Source: UBA668 sp043721915 | GTDB lineage: Bacteria; Actinomycetota; Acidimicrobiia; Acidimicrobiales; Ilumatobacteraceae | Length of the DNA stretch: 19,881 nt | Reading direction: 5' to 3' | NCBI GenBank assembly: GCA_043721915.1 | Contig: JAYSPV010000126.1 | Coordinates: forward strand, 1-19,881 | Position numbers and translations under genes: made by a program | Notes under the pieces: model-generated | Databases searched by the model: none | Told to the model about the DNA's origin: nothing | The model's input: only the letters and a program-made list of their open reading frames with translations | Shown here: piece after piece, positions 7,503 to 14,940 of the stretch | Position numbering within the stretch: the stretch's first letter is position 1 | Layout: every line of letters starts with the position of its first letter

Positions 7503-8425
7503 ACCCGTTCCACCTTCGACGTGCCGAACAAGCCGGACGGTCTGAAGATCAGCACCGCGACGATCACCAGGAACGACACGCCCACCTTCATCTCTTGCCC
7601 GACCCACTGGTCGGCGTAGCCGGCCACCATGTTCTGGATGACGCCGATCGACAACCCACCGATGACGGCGCCGCCGGGGCTGTCGAACCCACCGAGAGTA
7701 GCTGCGGCGGATCCGTAGATGAACACCTGAAACATCAGGCTCTGGCTGACACCGGCAGCGTTACCGGCAGTGACGACGCCGCCGAGCGCACCGATCGCAG
7801 CCGCGATACCCCAGCTGGCCATCAGCACGGTGTTGGTGCGGATGCCCACCAGCTTGGCGCTGTCGGCGTTGGAGGCGACGGCGCGCATCGCCAGGCCGAG
7901 CTTCGTGCGATTGAACACCAGGAACAACGCCGCGGTGATCACGAGCACCAGCGCGATCGTGCCCAGCGACTTATAGGTGATCTCGGCGCCCAGAATGCGG
8001 ACGAAGTCGTCGGGGGCGCTGGGGAACAGGCTGGGATAGCTGATCTGCTTGCTGCCGACGCCGGAGTTGGGGAGCTGCTGGCCACCCCAGATCGCGCCGT
8101 CGAGCCAGTTGAGGAACTGGAACAGACCGATCGTGACGATGAACACCGCGAATGGCGACTTCTTCGCAACGGGCCGCACCAGCGCCACCTCGGCAGCGGC
8201 ACCGACCGCGAACCCCACCCCCATCCCCATGATGACGGCGATGCCGATCGGGATGCCCCATTCACCGAACTGGTACACGGCGTAGGTGCAGAACAGGGCC
8301 ATCTCGCCCTGCGCGAAGTTGAGGTGGCCGGTGCCGCGGTAGATGATGACCAGGCCGAGCGCGATCAGCGCATAGACGCTGCCCTCGCTGAGACCGTCGA
8401 CGAGTCGTTGTAGGAAAAGCTCCAT
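7499..8425 (-). CDS. livH: Branched-chain amino acid ABC importer, permease LivH
   Basis: A 308-aa inner-membrane permease. The N-terminal block LSEGSVYALIALGLVIIYRG followed by HLNFAQGEMALF is diagnostic of LivH. Later blocks are IVTIGLFQFLNWLDGAIWGG, RAVASNADSAKLVGI (the cytoplasmic EAA-like loop) and TLGGFDSPGGAVIGGLSIG. Eight or so membrane segments are expected. Its ATG shares one base with the livF stop (TGATG) and its own stop overlaps the livM start, so it is translated from a polycistronic message. Length matches the family (about 290-310 aa). Confidence 0.96.
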   Translation of the reverse strand: MELFLQRLVDGLSEGSVYALIALGLVIIYRGTGHLNFAQGEMALFCTYAVYQFGEWGIPIGIAVIMGMGVGFAVGAAAEVALVRPVAKKSPFAVFIVTIGLFQFLNWLDGAIWGGQQLPNSGVGSKQISYPSLFPSAPDDFVRILGAEITYKSLGTIALVLVITAALFLVFNRTKLGLAMRAVASNADSAKLVGIRTNTVLMASWGIAAAIGALGGVVTAGNAAGVSQSLMFQVFIYGSAAATLGGFDSPGGAVIGGLSIGVIQNMVAGYADQWVGQEMKVGVSFLVIVAVLIFRPSGLFGTSKVERV

Positions 8426-9138
8426 CAGAACCCCAAGTACGCCTTTCGGATCGCGTCATCGGCGCTGAGCTCGGCAGCGCTGCCCTGGGCAACGATGCGA
8501 CCGGTCTCCAGCAGGTACACGCGGTGCGCCATGTGCATCGCGAGGTTGGCGTTCTGCTCGACCAGCAGCACCGACAAGCCTTCCTCCTTGTTGAGCCGCT
8601 CGATCACTTGGAACAGCTCCTGGGTGATCAGCGGGGCCAGGCCCATGCTCGGCTCGTCGCACAGCAGCAGCTTGGGTCGGCTCATCAGGGCCCGGGCGAT
8701 GGCGAGCATCTGCTGCTCGCCGCCGCTGAGGCTGCCGGCGCGCTGTGAGCGGCGCTCATCGAGGCGGGGGAACACCTGGAACCAACGCTTGACGTCGTCG
8801 GAGATGCCGCCGCTGCCATCGCGACGCACGAAGGCGCCTGCACGCAGGTTGTCCTCCACCGAGAGCTCGGGGAAGGTGCCGCGCCCCTGGGGCACCTGGG
8901 CGATGCCGCCGCGTACGATCGAGTCGGGGCTTGCTTTCTGTGTCGGCACCCCTTCGAACTCGATGACGCCCTGGCGGGGGATCGTGCCGCTGATGGCGCG
9001 CATCGTGGTGGTCTTGCCGGCGCCGTTGGCGCCGAGGATCACGACGATCTCGCCCTCGGCGACCTCCAGATCTAACCCGTGCAGCACCGTCACCGGCCCA
9101 TAGCCGGCGGTGAGGCCCTGTGTTCGCAGCAGTGTCAT
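8425..9138 (-). CDS. livF: Branched-chain amino acid ABC importer, ATPase LivF
   Basis: A 237-aa cytosolic ATPase, the usual LivF length. Walker A is GANGAGKT at residues 36-43, the Q-loop is near Q84 (VPQGRG), the ABC signature is LSGGEQ at 137-142, and Walker B ends at D161-E162 in LLLCDEPSMGLAP. The EPSMGLAP and VEQNANLA blocks separate LivF from LivG. Its ATG overlaps the last four bases of livG. All residues needed for nucleotide hydrolysis are present. Confidence 0.97.
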   Translation of the reverse strand: MTLLRTQGLTAGYGPVTVLHGLDLEVAEGEIVVILGANGAGKTTTMRAISGTIPRQGVIEFEGVPTQKASPDSIVRGGIAQVPQGRGTFPELSVEDNLRAGAFVRRDGSGGISDDVKRWFQVFPRLDERRSQRAGSLSGGEQQMLAIARALMSRPKLLLCDEPSMGLAPLITQELFQVIERLNKEEGLSVLLVEQNANLAMHMAHRVYLLETGRIVAQGSAAELSADDAIRKAYLGF

Positions 9139-9896
9139 TCCGTCGTCCCCAGATATGCCTCGATGACCTTCGGGTTGCGCTGCACTTCGCCGGGCGTTCC
9201 GTCCGCGATCTTGCGGCCGAACTCCATCACGACCACCCGATCACTGATGCCCATCACCATCGACATGTGGTGCTCGACGAGCAGAACGGTGAGGTTGAAC
9301 TCGTCACGGATGCGGCGAATGGTCTCGCCCAGCTCGTCGACCTCACCGTGGGGCAAGCCGGCCGCGGGCTCGTCCATCAGTAGGAAGTTGGGTTTCGCAG
9401 CGAGCGCGCGGGCGATCTCCAACCGCTTCAGCGTGCCGAAGGGCAGACCGGCGGCGGGCAGGAATGCCAGCTTGCCGAGCCCGAGCTGGTGCAACAGATC
9501 ACCGGCGGCGTCGCGGGTGCGGCGGTTGTCGGCGGCGGCGCCCAGTCGCGAGATGGCACGACCGAAACCAACGCGGCCCTGGCTGTGGGCGCCCACCATC
9601 ACGTTCTCGAGCAGCGTCATCGTGGGGAACAGTGCAAGGTTCTGGAAGGTGCGGGCGATGCCGAGCTTGGCGATGCCGTGGGGAGCGACGTTGAGCAACT
9701 CGCGGCCACGGAACTTCACCGACCCCATCGCGGGCTGATAGATCCGGCTGACGACGTTGAACATCGTCGTCTTGCCAGCGCCGTTCGGCCCGATCAGGCC
9801 GCAGATGTGGCCCTCCTCGATGCTGAACGACAACCCGTCGAGCGCGACGATGCCACCGAATCGCACCGTTACATCTTCCACGTCCAGCAACGTCAC
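9135..9896 (-). CDS. livG: Branched-chain amino acid ABC importer, ATPase LivG
   Basis: A 253-aa cytosolic ATPase and first gene of the importer operon. Walker A is GPNGAGKT at 36-43. The signature loop reads LPFGTLKR at 151-158, where LivG proteins usually have a Ser, Ala or Gly and Gln/Arg-rich variant. Walker B is FLLMDEPAAGL with D175-E176, and the switch histidine is H209 in VEHHM. I chose GTG 9896 because family similarity begins at TLLDVEDVTVRFGG and AGG lies upstream. The frame stays open to 10139, but that part overlaps the divergent dioxygenase gene and is not ABC-like. A candidate promoter lies just upstream. Confidence 0.95.
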   Translation of the reverse strand: MTLLDVEDVTVRFGGIVALDGLSFSIEEGHICGLIGPNGAGKTTMFNVVSRIYQPAMGSVKFRGRELLNVAPHGIAKLGIARTFQNLALFPTMTLLENVMVGAHSQGRVGFGRAISRLGAAADNRRTRDAAGDLLHQLGLGKLAFLPAAGLPFGTLKRLEIARALAAKPNFLLMDEPAAGLPHGEVDELGETIRRIRDEFNLTVLLVEHHMSMVMGISDRVVVMEFGRKIADGTPGEVQRNPKVIEAYLGTTE

Positions 9897-9930
9897 GCCT
9901 AACCTGTCCTCTCCCCAGCTGAGTTGCCAC

Positions 9931-9959
9931 ACCGTAGCCGGTCCCGCTCGATGTGACGA
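9931..9959 (-). promoter_or_regulatory. Candidate promoter for the liv operon
   Basis: On the minus strand, TACGGT (complement of 9931-9936) fits the actinobacterial TANNNT -10 pattern. TCGTCA (complement of 9954-9959) lies 17 nt upstream as a weak -35. The -10 box is 35-40 nt before the livG GTG. This is pattern matching only. Confidence 0.3.
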
Positions 9960-9985
9960 ACGTCTCCTCCGAGTCCGATCGAAAA

Positions 9986-10016
9986 ACTGTTCACTTCGGC
10001 AGGGCACACTGTTCAC
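9986..10016. promoter_or_regulatory. Paired direct repeat, possible regulator site
   Basis: ACTGTTCAC occurs at 9986-9994 and again at 10008-10016, exactly 22 bp apart, or about two helical turns. Both copies lie in the 120-bp gap between divergent livG and the dioxygenase, with the second touching the dioxygenase GTG. The spacing suits a regulator bound on one DNA face. It could also be chance or a small duplication. Confidence 0.45.
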
Positions 10017-11057
10017 GTGACCGCGGACATCCCTACGTTCTCCCTCGCCCCGTGGCGCGACGGCACCGACGAGACCGCTGCTGTCGGATCGTTGCTCGGC
10101 ATGTGCCACGGCGTCGGGTTCTTCTACCTCACCGATCATGGCGTGCCGCAGACGTTCATCGATCGCTACTTCGCACTGCTGGAGCAGTTCTTCGCCCTGC
10201 CCGAGGCCACCAAGGCGCAGATCGACAAACGGCGGTCACCCCACTTTCGGGGATGGGAGCAGGTGGGCGCGGAGCTCACCAACAACCGGGTCGACTACCG
10301 CGAACAGCTCGACGCGAGCACCGAGAACCCGGCCTACCCGGCCGACGTCGAACCCGCATACCTTCATCTCGACGGGCCGAACCAGTGGCTGCAGGAGCAC
10401 GAGCTGCCCGGCTTCCACGCGGCCGTCGACGAGTTCTTCGCCCGGATGGGCGCTGTTGCCTGGGAGCTGATGGAGATCATGTCGGTCGGGCTCGGGCTCG
10501 AGCGCAGTCACCTGCGCGACACGTTCGGCGAGCGGCCGCTGTCGTTCGTGAAGCTGATCAGCTACCCGCGCACACCCGAGGGCGAGGCCGGGGTGAACGC
10601 TCACCACGACGCCGGCTTTCTCACCCTCCTCGTGCAACATGGGGTCGGTGGGTTGCAGGCCCTCGGGCCCGAGGGCGAGTGGATCGACGTCGACCCACCT
10701 GCGGGGGCGATCATCGTCAACATCGGTGAGATGTTGCAGGCGATGACCGGCAACTACTTCGTCGCCTGCACTCACCGCGTCATCGCCACCGAGCCCCGAA
10801 TCTCGAGCGCGTACTTCCACGGCCCGGACTTGCGCACACCACTCGTCCCGCTCGACCTTCCTCCTCGGTTCGGCGAGGCGGTCGCTGCCAGCCGTCGGCA
10901 TCGAGACGCGGGGTTCATGCGCAAGCGCGACGAACTGCTGGACGGACGAGACGACATCGGCAGTGAGACCGCCCAGGTGTTCGGTCAGCAGATGTGGAAC
11001 TACTACGTGCGCAGCTATCCCGATGTCGTCGAAGCACACTTCCCCGGGACGGTGTGA
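10017..11057 (+). CDS. 2-oxoglutarate/Fe(II)-dependent dioxygenase, isopenicillin N synthase-like
   Basis: A 346-aa cytosolic non-haem iron oxygenase. The N-terminal DIOX_N-like region (HGVGFFYLTDHGVP, residues about 31-44) is followed by the jelly-roll core. Iron ligands are visible as H196-x-D198 in NAHHDAGFLTLL and H253 in CTHRVIA. R261-x-S263 is the usual 2-oxoglutarate carboxylate-binding pair, arguing for a 2OG-dependent enzyme. The GTG start fits the length, although AGGG is 12 nt upstream and the ribosome binding site is therefore weak. It is divergent from livG and convergent with the short-chain dehydrogenase. The substrate is unknown; related enzymes act on amino acids, amides and plant-type metabolites. 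Confidence 0.9.
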   Translation: MTADIPTFSLAPWRDGTDETAAVGSLLGMCHGVGFFYLTDHGVPQTFIDRYFALLEQFFALPEATKAQIDKRRSPHFRGWEQVGAELTNNRVDYREQLDASTENPAYPADVEPAYLHLDGPNQWLQEHELPGFHAAVDEFFARMGAVAWELMEIMSVGLGLERSHLRDTFGERPLSFVKLISYPRTPEGEAGVNAHHDAGFLTLLVQHGVGGLQALGPEGEWIDVDPPAGAIIVNIGEMLQAMTGNYFVACTHRVIATEPRISSAYFHGPDLRTPLVPLDLPPRFGEAVAASRRHRDAGFMRKRDELLDGRDDIGSETAQVFGQQMWNYYVRSYPDVVEAHFPGTV

Positions 11058-11079
11058 GCCTCGACGGTCGAGCGCTGCC

Positions 11080-11901
11080 TCACTCGTACCAGTCGAGGGC
11101 GGCGCGCATCGTGGTGTCGAAGTCCTCGAAGCTCATCTGCGCCTTGGTGCCGATGATCAGCTCGGCATCAGCGCCCACCGGGTAACGCAACTTGCCCGGC
11201 TGTTCGGTGGCGGCCTGATAGATCACGTCGGCCACTTGCTGCGCGGGTGCGGGCTCGCCGTTGACGAGCGAGCGCTGGGCGACGCGGAAACGCTCGCGGC
11301 GCTGGTACTCGGGCGTGTCGGGGGTCATTGCCGCAGCCATGAAACCGTTCGAGCCCAGTTGGGTGGCGAACTGGCCTGGCTCGACCACTCGCACACGAAT
11401 GCCCTGCTGCGACAACTCGAAGTGAAGGGCCTCGCTGATCGCCTCCACCGCGTGCTTGCTGGCGGCGTAGATCCCGCCGTACGGCGCACCCACGAGGCCG
11501 GCGACGGAGCCGACGTTGACGATCGTGCCACCGCCGCTGGCGAGCATCGCCGGCACGACGGCACGCACCACCCTGACAACACCGGTGACGTTGGTGTCCA
11601 ATTGCTGCGTCACCTCGTCGTCGGACAGCAGATGGATCGGGCCGAACATCTCGATGCCGGCGTTGTTGACGACGATGTCGATGCTGCCGGCCTCGCCGAG
11701 CACGTGCTCGACGGCGGCGTTCACACTCGTGGCGTCGGTGACGTCGAGCTCGAACTGGTGGATGTCGGTGCGCGCGTTGAGCGCCGCCGACTTCCCCGGT
11801 GTGCGCATCGTGGCCCACACCTGATGGCCGCGATCGGCGAAGGTGAGTGCCGCCAGCTCGCCGAATCCTGAACTACAGCCTGTGATGAGAACGTGTGCCA
11901 T
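11080..11901 (-). CDS. Short-chain dehydrogenase/reductase
   Basis: A 273-aa classical SDR with a Rossmann fold. The cofactor motif is GCSSGFGE at residues 8-15 (TGxxxGxG type), the structural motif NNAG is at 79-82, and the catalytic tetrad is N104, S132, Y145 and K149 (YAASK). There is no acidic residue at the end of the second strand; TMR at 31-33 hints at NADP(H) preference, which is inference. It begins 40 nt after the luciferase-like oxidoreductase on the same strand, so the pair may be co-transcribed. No good ribosome binding site is seen. The substrate is unknown. Confidence 0.93.
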   Translation of the reverse strand: MAHVLITGCSSGFGELAALTFADRGHQVWATMRTPGKSAALNARTDIHQFELDVTDATSVNAAVEHVLGEAGSIDIVVNNAGIEMFGPIHLLSDDEVTQQLDTNVTGVVRVVRAVVPAMLASGGGTIVNVGSVAGLVGAPYGGIYAASKHAVEAISEALHFELSQQGIRVRVVEPGQFATQLGSNGFMAAAMTPDTPEYQRRERFRVAQRSLVNGEPAPAQQVADVIYQAATEQPGKLRYPVGADAELIIGTKAQMSFEDFDTTMRAALDWYE

Positions 11902-11941
11902 GGCCGTCGACGGTAGCCGAGTAGCCCAGTGAGCGCGACCG

Positions 11942-12994
11942 TCAGCCGTCGACGATTTCGCGCAACATCTCGATCTGCTGAACCGCGTTCGGGCCGACCG
12001 GGTTGACGGAGAGCACGGTCACACCGGCTTCCTTGAACGCGGCGACGCGCTCCTTGATGTAGCTCTTCGGACCGACGAGATGCGACAGCTCCAGCCACTC
12101 GCCCGGAAGCGCCGCGGCGGCTTCGGCCTTCTTGCCCTCGAGGTACAGATCCTGCACCTCGCCAGCCTCCTTCTCGTAGCCATAGGCGCAGGCGATGTCG
12201 TTGTAGAAGTTCTTGCCGCGTGCACCCATGCCGCCGACGTAGAGCGCCATGCCTGGCCGGGCCATGTCGAGCACCTTCTGCTTCGCGTCGCCGGTGAGCG
12301 ACTCGTCGATCGCCAGCATGCCGCCGGCCGAGATGTCGAGGCGCTTGCGAGCCGGGTCGCGCTTGGCGGTGCCGGCTTTGAGCTGCGGGCCCCAGACGTT
12401 CTGGAACCGCTCGGGGATGAACATGATCGGTAGCCAACCATCGGCGATCTCGGCGGTGGCCTCGACGCTGCGGTCCTTCAGGCTGGCCCACCAGATCGGG
12501 ATGTCGGCGCGCACCGGGTGGTTGATGATCTTCAATGGCTTGCCGAGACCGGTGCCCTGGCCTTCGGGAAGCGGCGCTTGGAAGGTCTGGCCCTGGTAGT
12601 CGAACTTCTCCTCGCGCTTCCAGATCATGCGGCAGGCCTCGATGTACTCCTTGATCCGCTGCATCGGCTTCTCGTATGGCACGCCATGGAAGCCTTCGAT
12701 CACCTGCGGGCCACTGGCGCCGAGGCCGAGGATGAAACGACCGTCACTGACGTAATCGCAGCCCGCTGCAGTCATCGCCATCAGCGCCGCGGTGCGCGAG
12801 TAGACGTTGACGATGCCCGTGCCGATCTCCACCCGGTTGGTCTTGGCTGCGAGGTAGCCCACCTGGCTGATCGCGTCGAAGCTGTACGCCTCGGCGATCC
12901 ACACCTGATCGAGGCCGACCTTCTCCAGTTCCACCACTTGCGCAACCGCTTCCTTGAAGCCGCCGGAGTAGTTGATGCCCATCGAGAGTTTCAT
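11942..12994 (-). CDS. LLM class (F420-type) oxidoreductase
   Basis: A 350-aa luciferase-like monooxygenase-fold TIM-barrel protein of the group that in actinobacteria usually uses coenzyme F420. Typical blocks are MKLSMGINYSGGF at the start, VWIAEAYSFDAISQVGYLAAKT, IGTGIVNVYSRTAALMAMTA, and DGRFILGLGASGPQVIEGFHG. IPIWWASLKDRSVEATAEIADGW, read in two parts, is the usual mid-domain segment. I set the start at ATG 12994; the frame stays open upstream to 13774, but that extension is antisense to the EamA gene. F420 use is inferred from family and phylum, not from a diagnostic residue. It is divergent from the EamA transporter with 73 nt between. Confidence 0.9.
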   Translation of the reverse strand: MKLSMGINYSGGFKEAVAQVVELEKVGLDQVWIAEAYSFDAISQVGYLAAKTNRVEIGTGIVNVYSRTAALMAMTAAGCDYVSDGRFILGLGASGPQVIEGFHGVPYEKPMQRIKEYIEACRMIWKREEKFDYQGQTFQAPLPEGQGTGLGKPLKIINHPVRADIPIWWASLKDRSVEATAEIADGWLPIMFIPERFQNVWGPQLKAGTAKRDPARKRLDISAGGMLAIDESLTGDAKQKVLDMARPGMALYVGGMGARGKNFYNDIACAYGYEKEAGEVQDLYLEGKKAEAAAALPGEWLELSHLVGPKSYIKERVAAFKEAGVTVLSVNPVGPNAVQQIEMLREIVDG

Positions 12995-13067
12995 GAAGCG
13001 CGACCCTATTCGTTCGCCGGAGCGGTTCCCGGATCGGAGCTGCCCCGGGCTACCTTCGGGTGACCTC

Positions 13068-13982
13068 ATGCCGACCAATCTCGACTCACCAGCCGGCTCC
13101 GACCGCCGCGGGGCATACCTGCTGCTCGCAGCAGCCATCACGATAGGTAGCTTCGCCTTCACGCTCGTGAAGGTTGCACTGCGCGATCTCTCGCCGCTGA
13201 GCCTCGCCGCCGGCCGCGTGGTCGCCTCGGCCGTGGTGTTCGTCGGATTCGTGTCGCTGTCGCCAGGTCGCCGGCGGCCGATCCTGCCGCAGCACCGATT
13301 GCGGGTCGTGCTGTGCGGCCTGGGTGGTTCAGCTGTGTTCCACGTGCTGTTCGCATGGGGGCAACTGCGGGTGTCGGTCGCGGTGTCCGCCGTAGTGATG
13401 TCCACCTTCCCGGCGATGGTCGCGATCGGCGAGGTCGCGTTCCTCCACCACCGCCTTCGCGGCATGCAGGTGGTGGGCCTTGCGCTCACCACCGGTGGCT
13501 GCGCCGTGATCGGTCTGGCAGCCGACGGGAGCGGCGGCACCTTGATCGGCGCCGCCGCCATCGCCGGGTCGACATTGGTGTGGGCCGCAGTCACCGTCGC
13601 CACCCGCAGCATCGCCACCGTGTACGACTCGTGGTGGTTGAACACACCCGGCACGGTGCTCGGCGCAGTACTGATGATCGTGCTCGTGGCGCCGCGTGCG
13701 CACGAGTTCGGCGACCTCTCGCTGAAGGGTTGGCTGGTCGTGATCTGGCTCGGCTCGGCGAGCTCTGCGTTCATCTACTACGCCATGGCGCGGGCGATGA
13801 CCGTGCTGTCGGCGACCGCGACATCGTCGCTGAGCACCATCGTCACTCCGGCCAGCGTGATGGTCGCCTGGTTCTTCCTCGGCGATGCACCGACGCTGTG
13901 GGAGGTGCTCGGTGGCACCGTCGCGCTCGCTGGTGCGGTGCTGGTCAGCCGACGTCCGACGATCGACCTGGACGATCGGTAG
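13068..13982 (+). CDS. EamA family transporter
   Basis: A 304-aa inner-membrane protein with about ten hydrophobic segments in two EamA repeats, from the drug/metabolite transporter superfamily. Family-typical stretches are LLLAAAITIGSFAFTLVKVA, LSLAAGRVVASAVVF, ALTTGGCAVIG, and in the second half SSAFIYYAMARAMTVLSAT followed by WFFLGDAPTLWEVLGG. I prefer ATG 13068 to the in-frame ATG 12972, because the latter would overlap the divergent oxidoreductase start and adds no membrane segment. It is unlike rarD at 3931 in its N-terminal block, so the two are different subgroups. It ends 5 nt from the convergent HNH gene. Substrate unknown. Confidence 0.88.
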   Translation: MPTNLDSPAGSDRRGAYLLLAAAITIGSFAFTLVKVALRDLSPLSLAAGRVVASAVVFVGFVSLSPGRRRPILPQHRLRVVLCGLGGSAVFHVLFAWGQLRVSVAVSAVVMSTFPAMVAIGEVAFLHHRLRGMQVVGLALTTGGCAVIGLAADGSGGTLIGAAAIAGSTLVWAAVTVATRSIATVYDSWWLNTPGTVLGAVLMIVLVAPRAHEFGDLSLKGWLVVIWLGSASSAFIYYAMARAMTVLSATATSSLSTIVTPASVMVAWFFLGDAPTLWEVLGGTVALAGAVLVSRRPTIDLDDR

Positions 13983-13987
13983 GCAGA

Positions 13988-14512
13988 TCAGGCGACAAGG
14001 AACGGCTGCCAGGCCGGCCGCTGCGGGGCACTTGCCACGATCAGCTCTGCGCGTGAAGGCACGAATGGTTCGCGCAGCAGTTCCCACCCGTGCCGGCGAC
14101 GCATCTCGTCGATCGGCGTGCTCGCCTTCCAGCCGTTGTGGAAGCGGCAGGCACCCACGCAGTTGTGCCACGACGTCACGCCCGACAGTGCCCGTGGCAC
14201 GAGGTGGTCGACCGTGTCGCCGCGGCGCTCGCAGGGAACACCGTCGATGACGAACTGGCACACGTGCCCATCGCGCAGCTTGACCCTGCGCGGCGAGCAG
14301 GCGACGCCCCGGTGGCCCGCGCCACGGAGCGAACCGACTCGGGCGATCACCGAGGGGATCTCGACGGTGAGCGAAGGCGAGTGCATGATCTTCGCGATGT
14401 CATCGGAGGCGGCAACGGCCTTCGCCTCCAACAGCAGTTCGCAGGCGTACTCGACGCCGATGATGCGATCGACGCGCCACGCGGCATCGAGCAACAACAC
14501 GGGATTGGACAC
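13988..14512 (-). CDS. HNH endonuclease family protein
   Basis: A 174-aa protein with a C-terminal HNH (beta-beta-alpha metal) domain. Visible elements are C85 and C94 (CQFVIDGVPC), the core D102-H103 in VDHLVPRALSG, N117 in SWHNCVGACRFHN, and a second zinc pair C122 and H125. The usual CxxC of the second pair is CxxH here. The start is GTG 14512, with GGAGG about 11 nt upstream and GGAGAG closer. Such small HNH proteins are widespread in actinobacterial chromosomes and are not tied to one system. It may be a nuclease, but no restriction or phage partner is next to it. Confidence 0.85.
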   Translation of the reverse strand: MSNPVLLLDAAWRVDRIIGVEYACELLLEAKAVAASDDIAKIMHSPSLTVEIPSVIARVGSLRGAGHRGVACSPRRVKLRDGHVCQFVIDGVPCERRGDTVDHLVPRALSGVTSWHNCVGACRFHNGWKASTPIDEMRRRHGWELLREPFVPSRAELIVASAPQRPAWQPFLVA

Positions 14513-14569
14513 CTCTCCACCTCCTCAGGACATGATCGCCGACAGCCAGTGCCGATACGCGGACGGTAA

Positions 14570-14605
14570 CCGCCGAAATCGATGAACACCACGTGAATTC
14601 GGCGG
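14570..14605. repeat. Inverted repeat between divergent genes
   Basis: CCGCCGAAATC at 14570-14580 and GAATTCGGCGG at 14595-14605 are inverted copies with one mismatch in 11, separated by 14 nt. It lies in the 208-nt gap between the HNH gene and the small membrane protein gene, which diverge. It could be an operator or a transcript hairpin. Nothing else is recognised in this gap. Confidence 0.45.
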
Positions 14606-14720
14606 ACGGGTGGCTGCGGGTCCGACGTCGGCCAGGCCACGACCTCGACAATGCCAGCGACGTTTGAAGCCCCGAAGGTGTGGGTACAAGGAGTCCGCTT
14701 CACCTACCAAGGAGACAGTC

Positions 14721-14894
14721 ATGTTCGCACTCAGCACTATGAGTTCATCGGTTCAAGGGATCTTCTTCCTCATTGCGGTGGTGCTCTTCGTCGCCGCCGG
14801 CCTCTCGTTCACCCCGGGCAACAAGAACCTGATCGGCTTCGGCCTCGCGTTCTTTGTGTTCGTCTTCATGTGGAACGCACTCGCTGCCGCCTAG
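14721..14894 (+). CDS. Small two-helix membrane protein, 57 aa
   Basis: I do not recognise this protein. Reading from ATG 14721 gives 57 residues with two hydrophobic helices, about 11-27 (GIFFLIAVVLFVAAGLS) and 36-54 (IGFGLAFFVFVFMWNAL), joined by a short polar turn with PGNKN. The strong ribosome binding site AAGGAG at 14709-14714 lies 6 nt before the ATG, which makes this start much better than the longer open frame from 14610. It is flanked by an HNH gene and an HNH pseudogene, with no obvious operon partner. It may be a hydrophobic stress or holin-like peptide, but that is a guess. Confidence 0.7.
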   Translation: MFALSTMSSSVQGIFFLIAVVLFVAAGLSFTPGNKNLIGFGLAFFVFVFMWNALAAA

Positions 14895-14940
14895 CCACAT
14901 CGGCGGCATATCTGTCACACCCTCCTGGGATGATGTGTAC

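Noticed and set aside
11058..11079. Terminator between the dioxygenase and the short-chain dehydrogenase
   Set aside because: Only a 5-bp stem (CTCGA CGG TCGAG) is visible, too weak to call.
12995..13774. Long N-terminal extension of the luciferase-like oxidoreductase
   Set aside because: The extension is antisense to the EamA transporter and shows no domain; the family start is clear at 12994.
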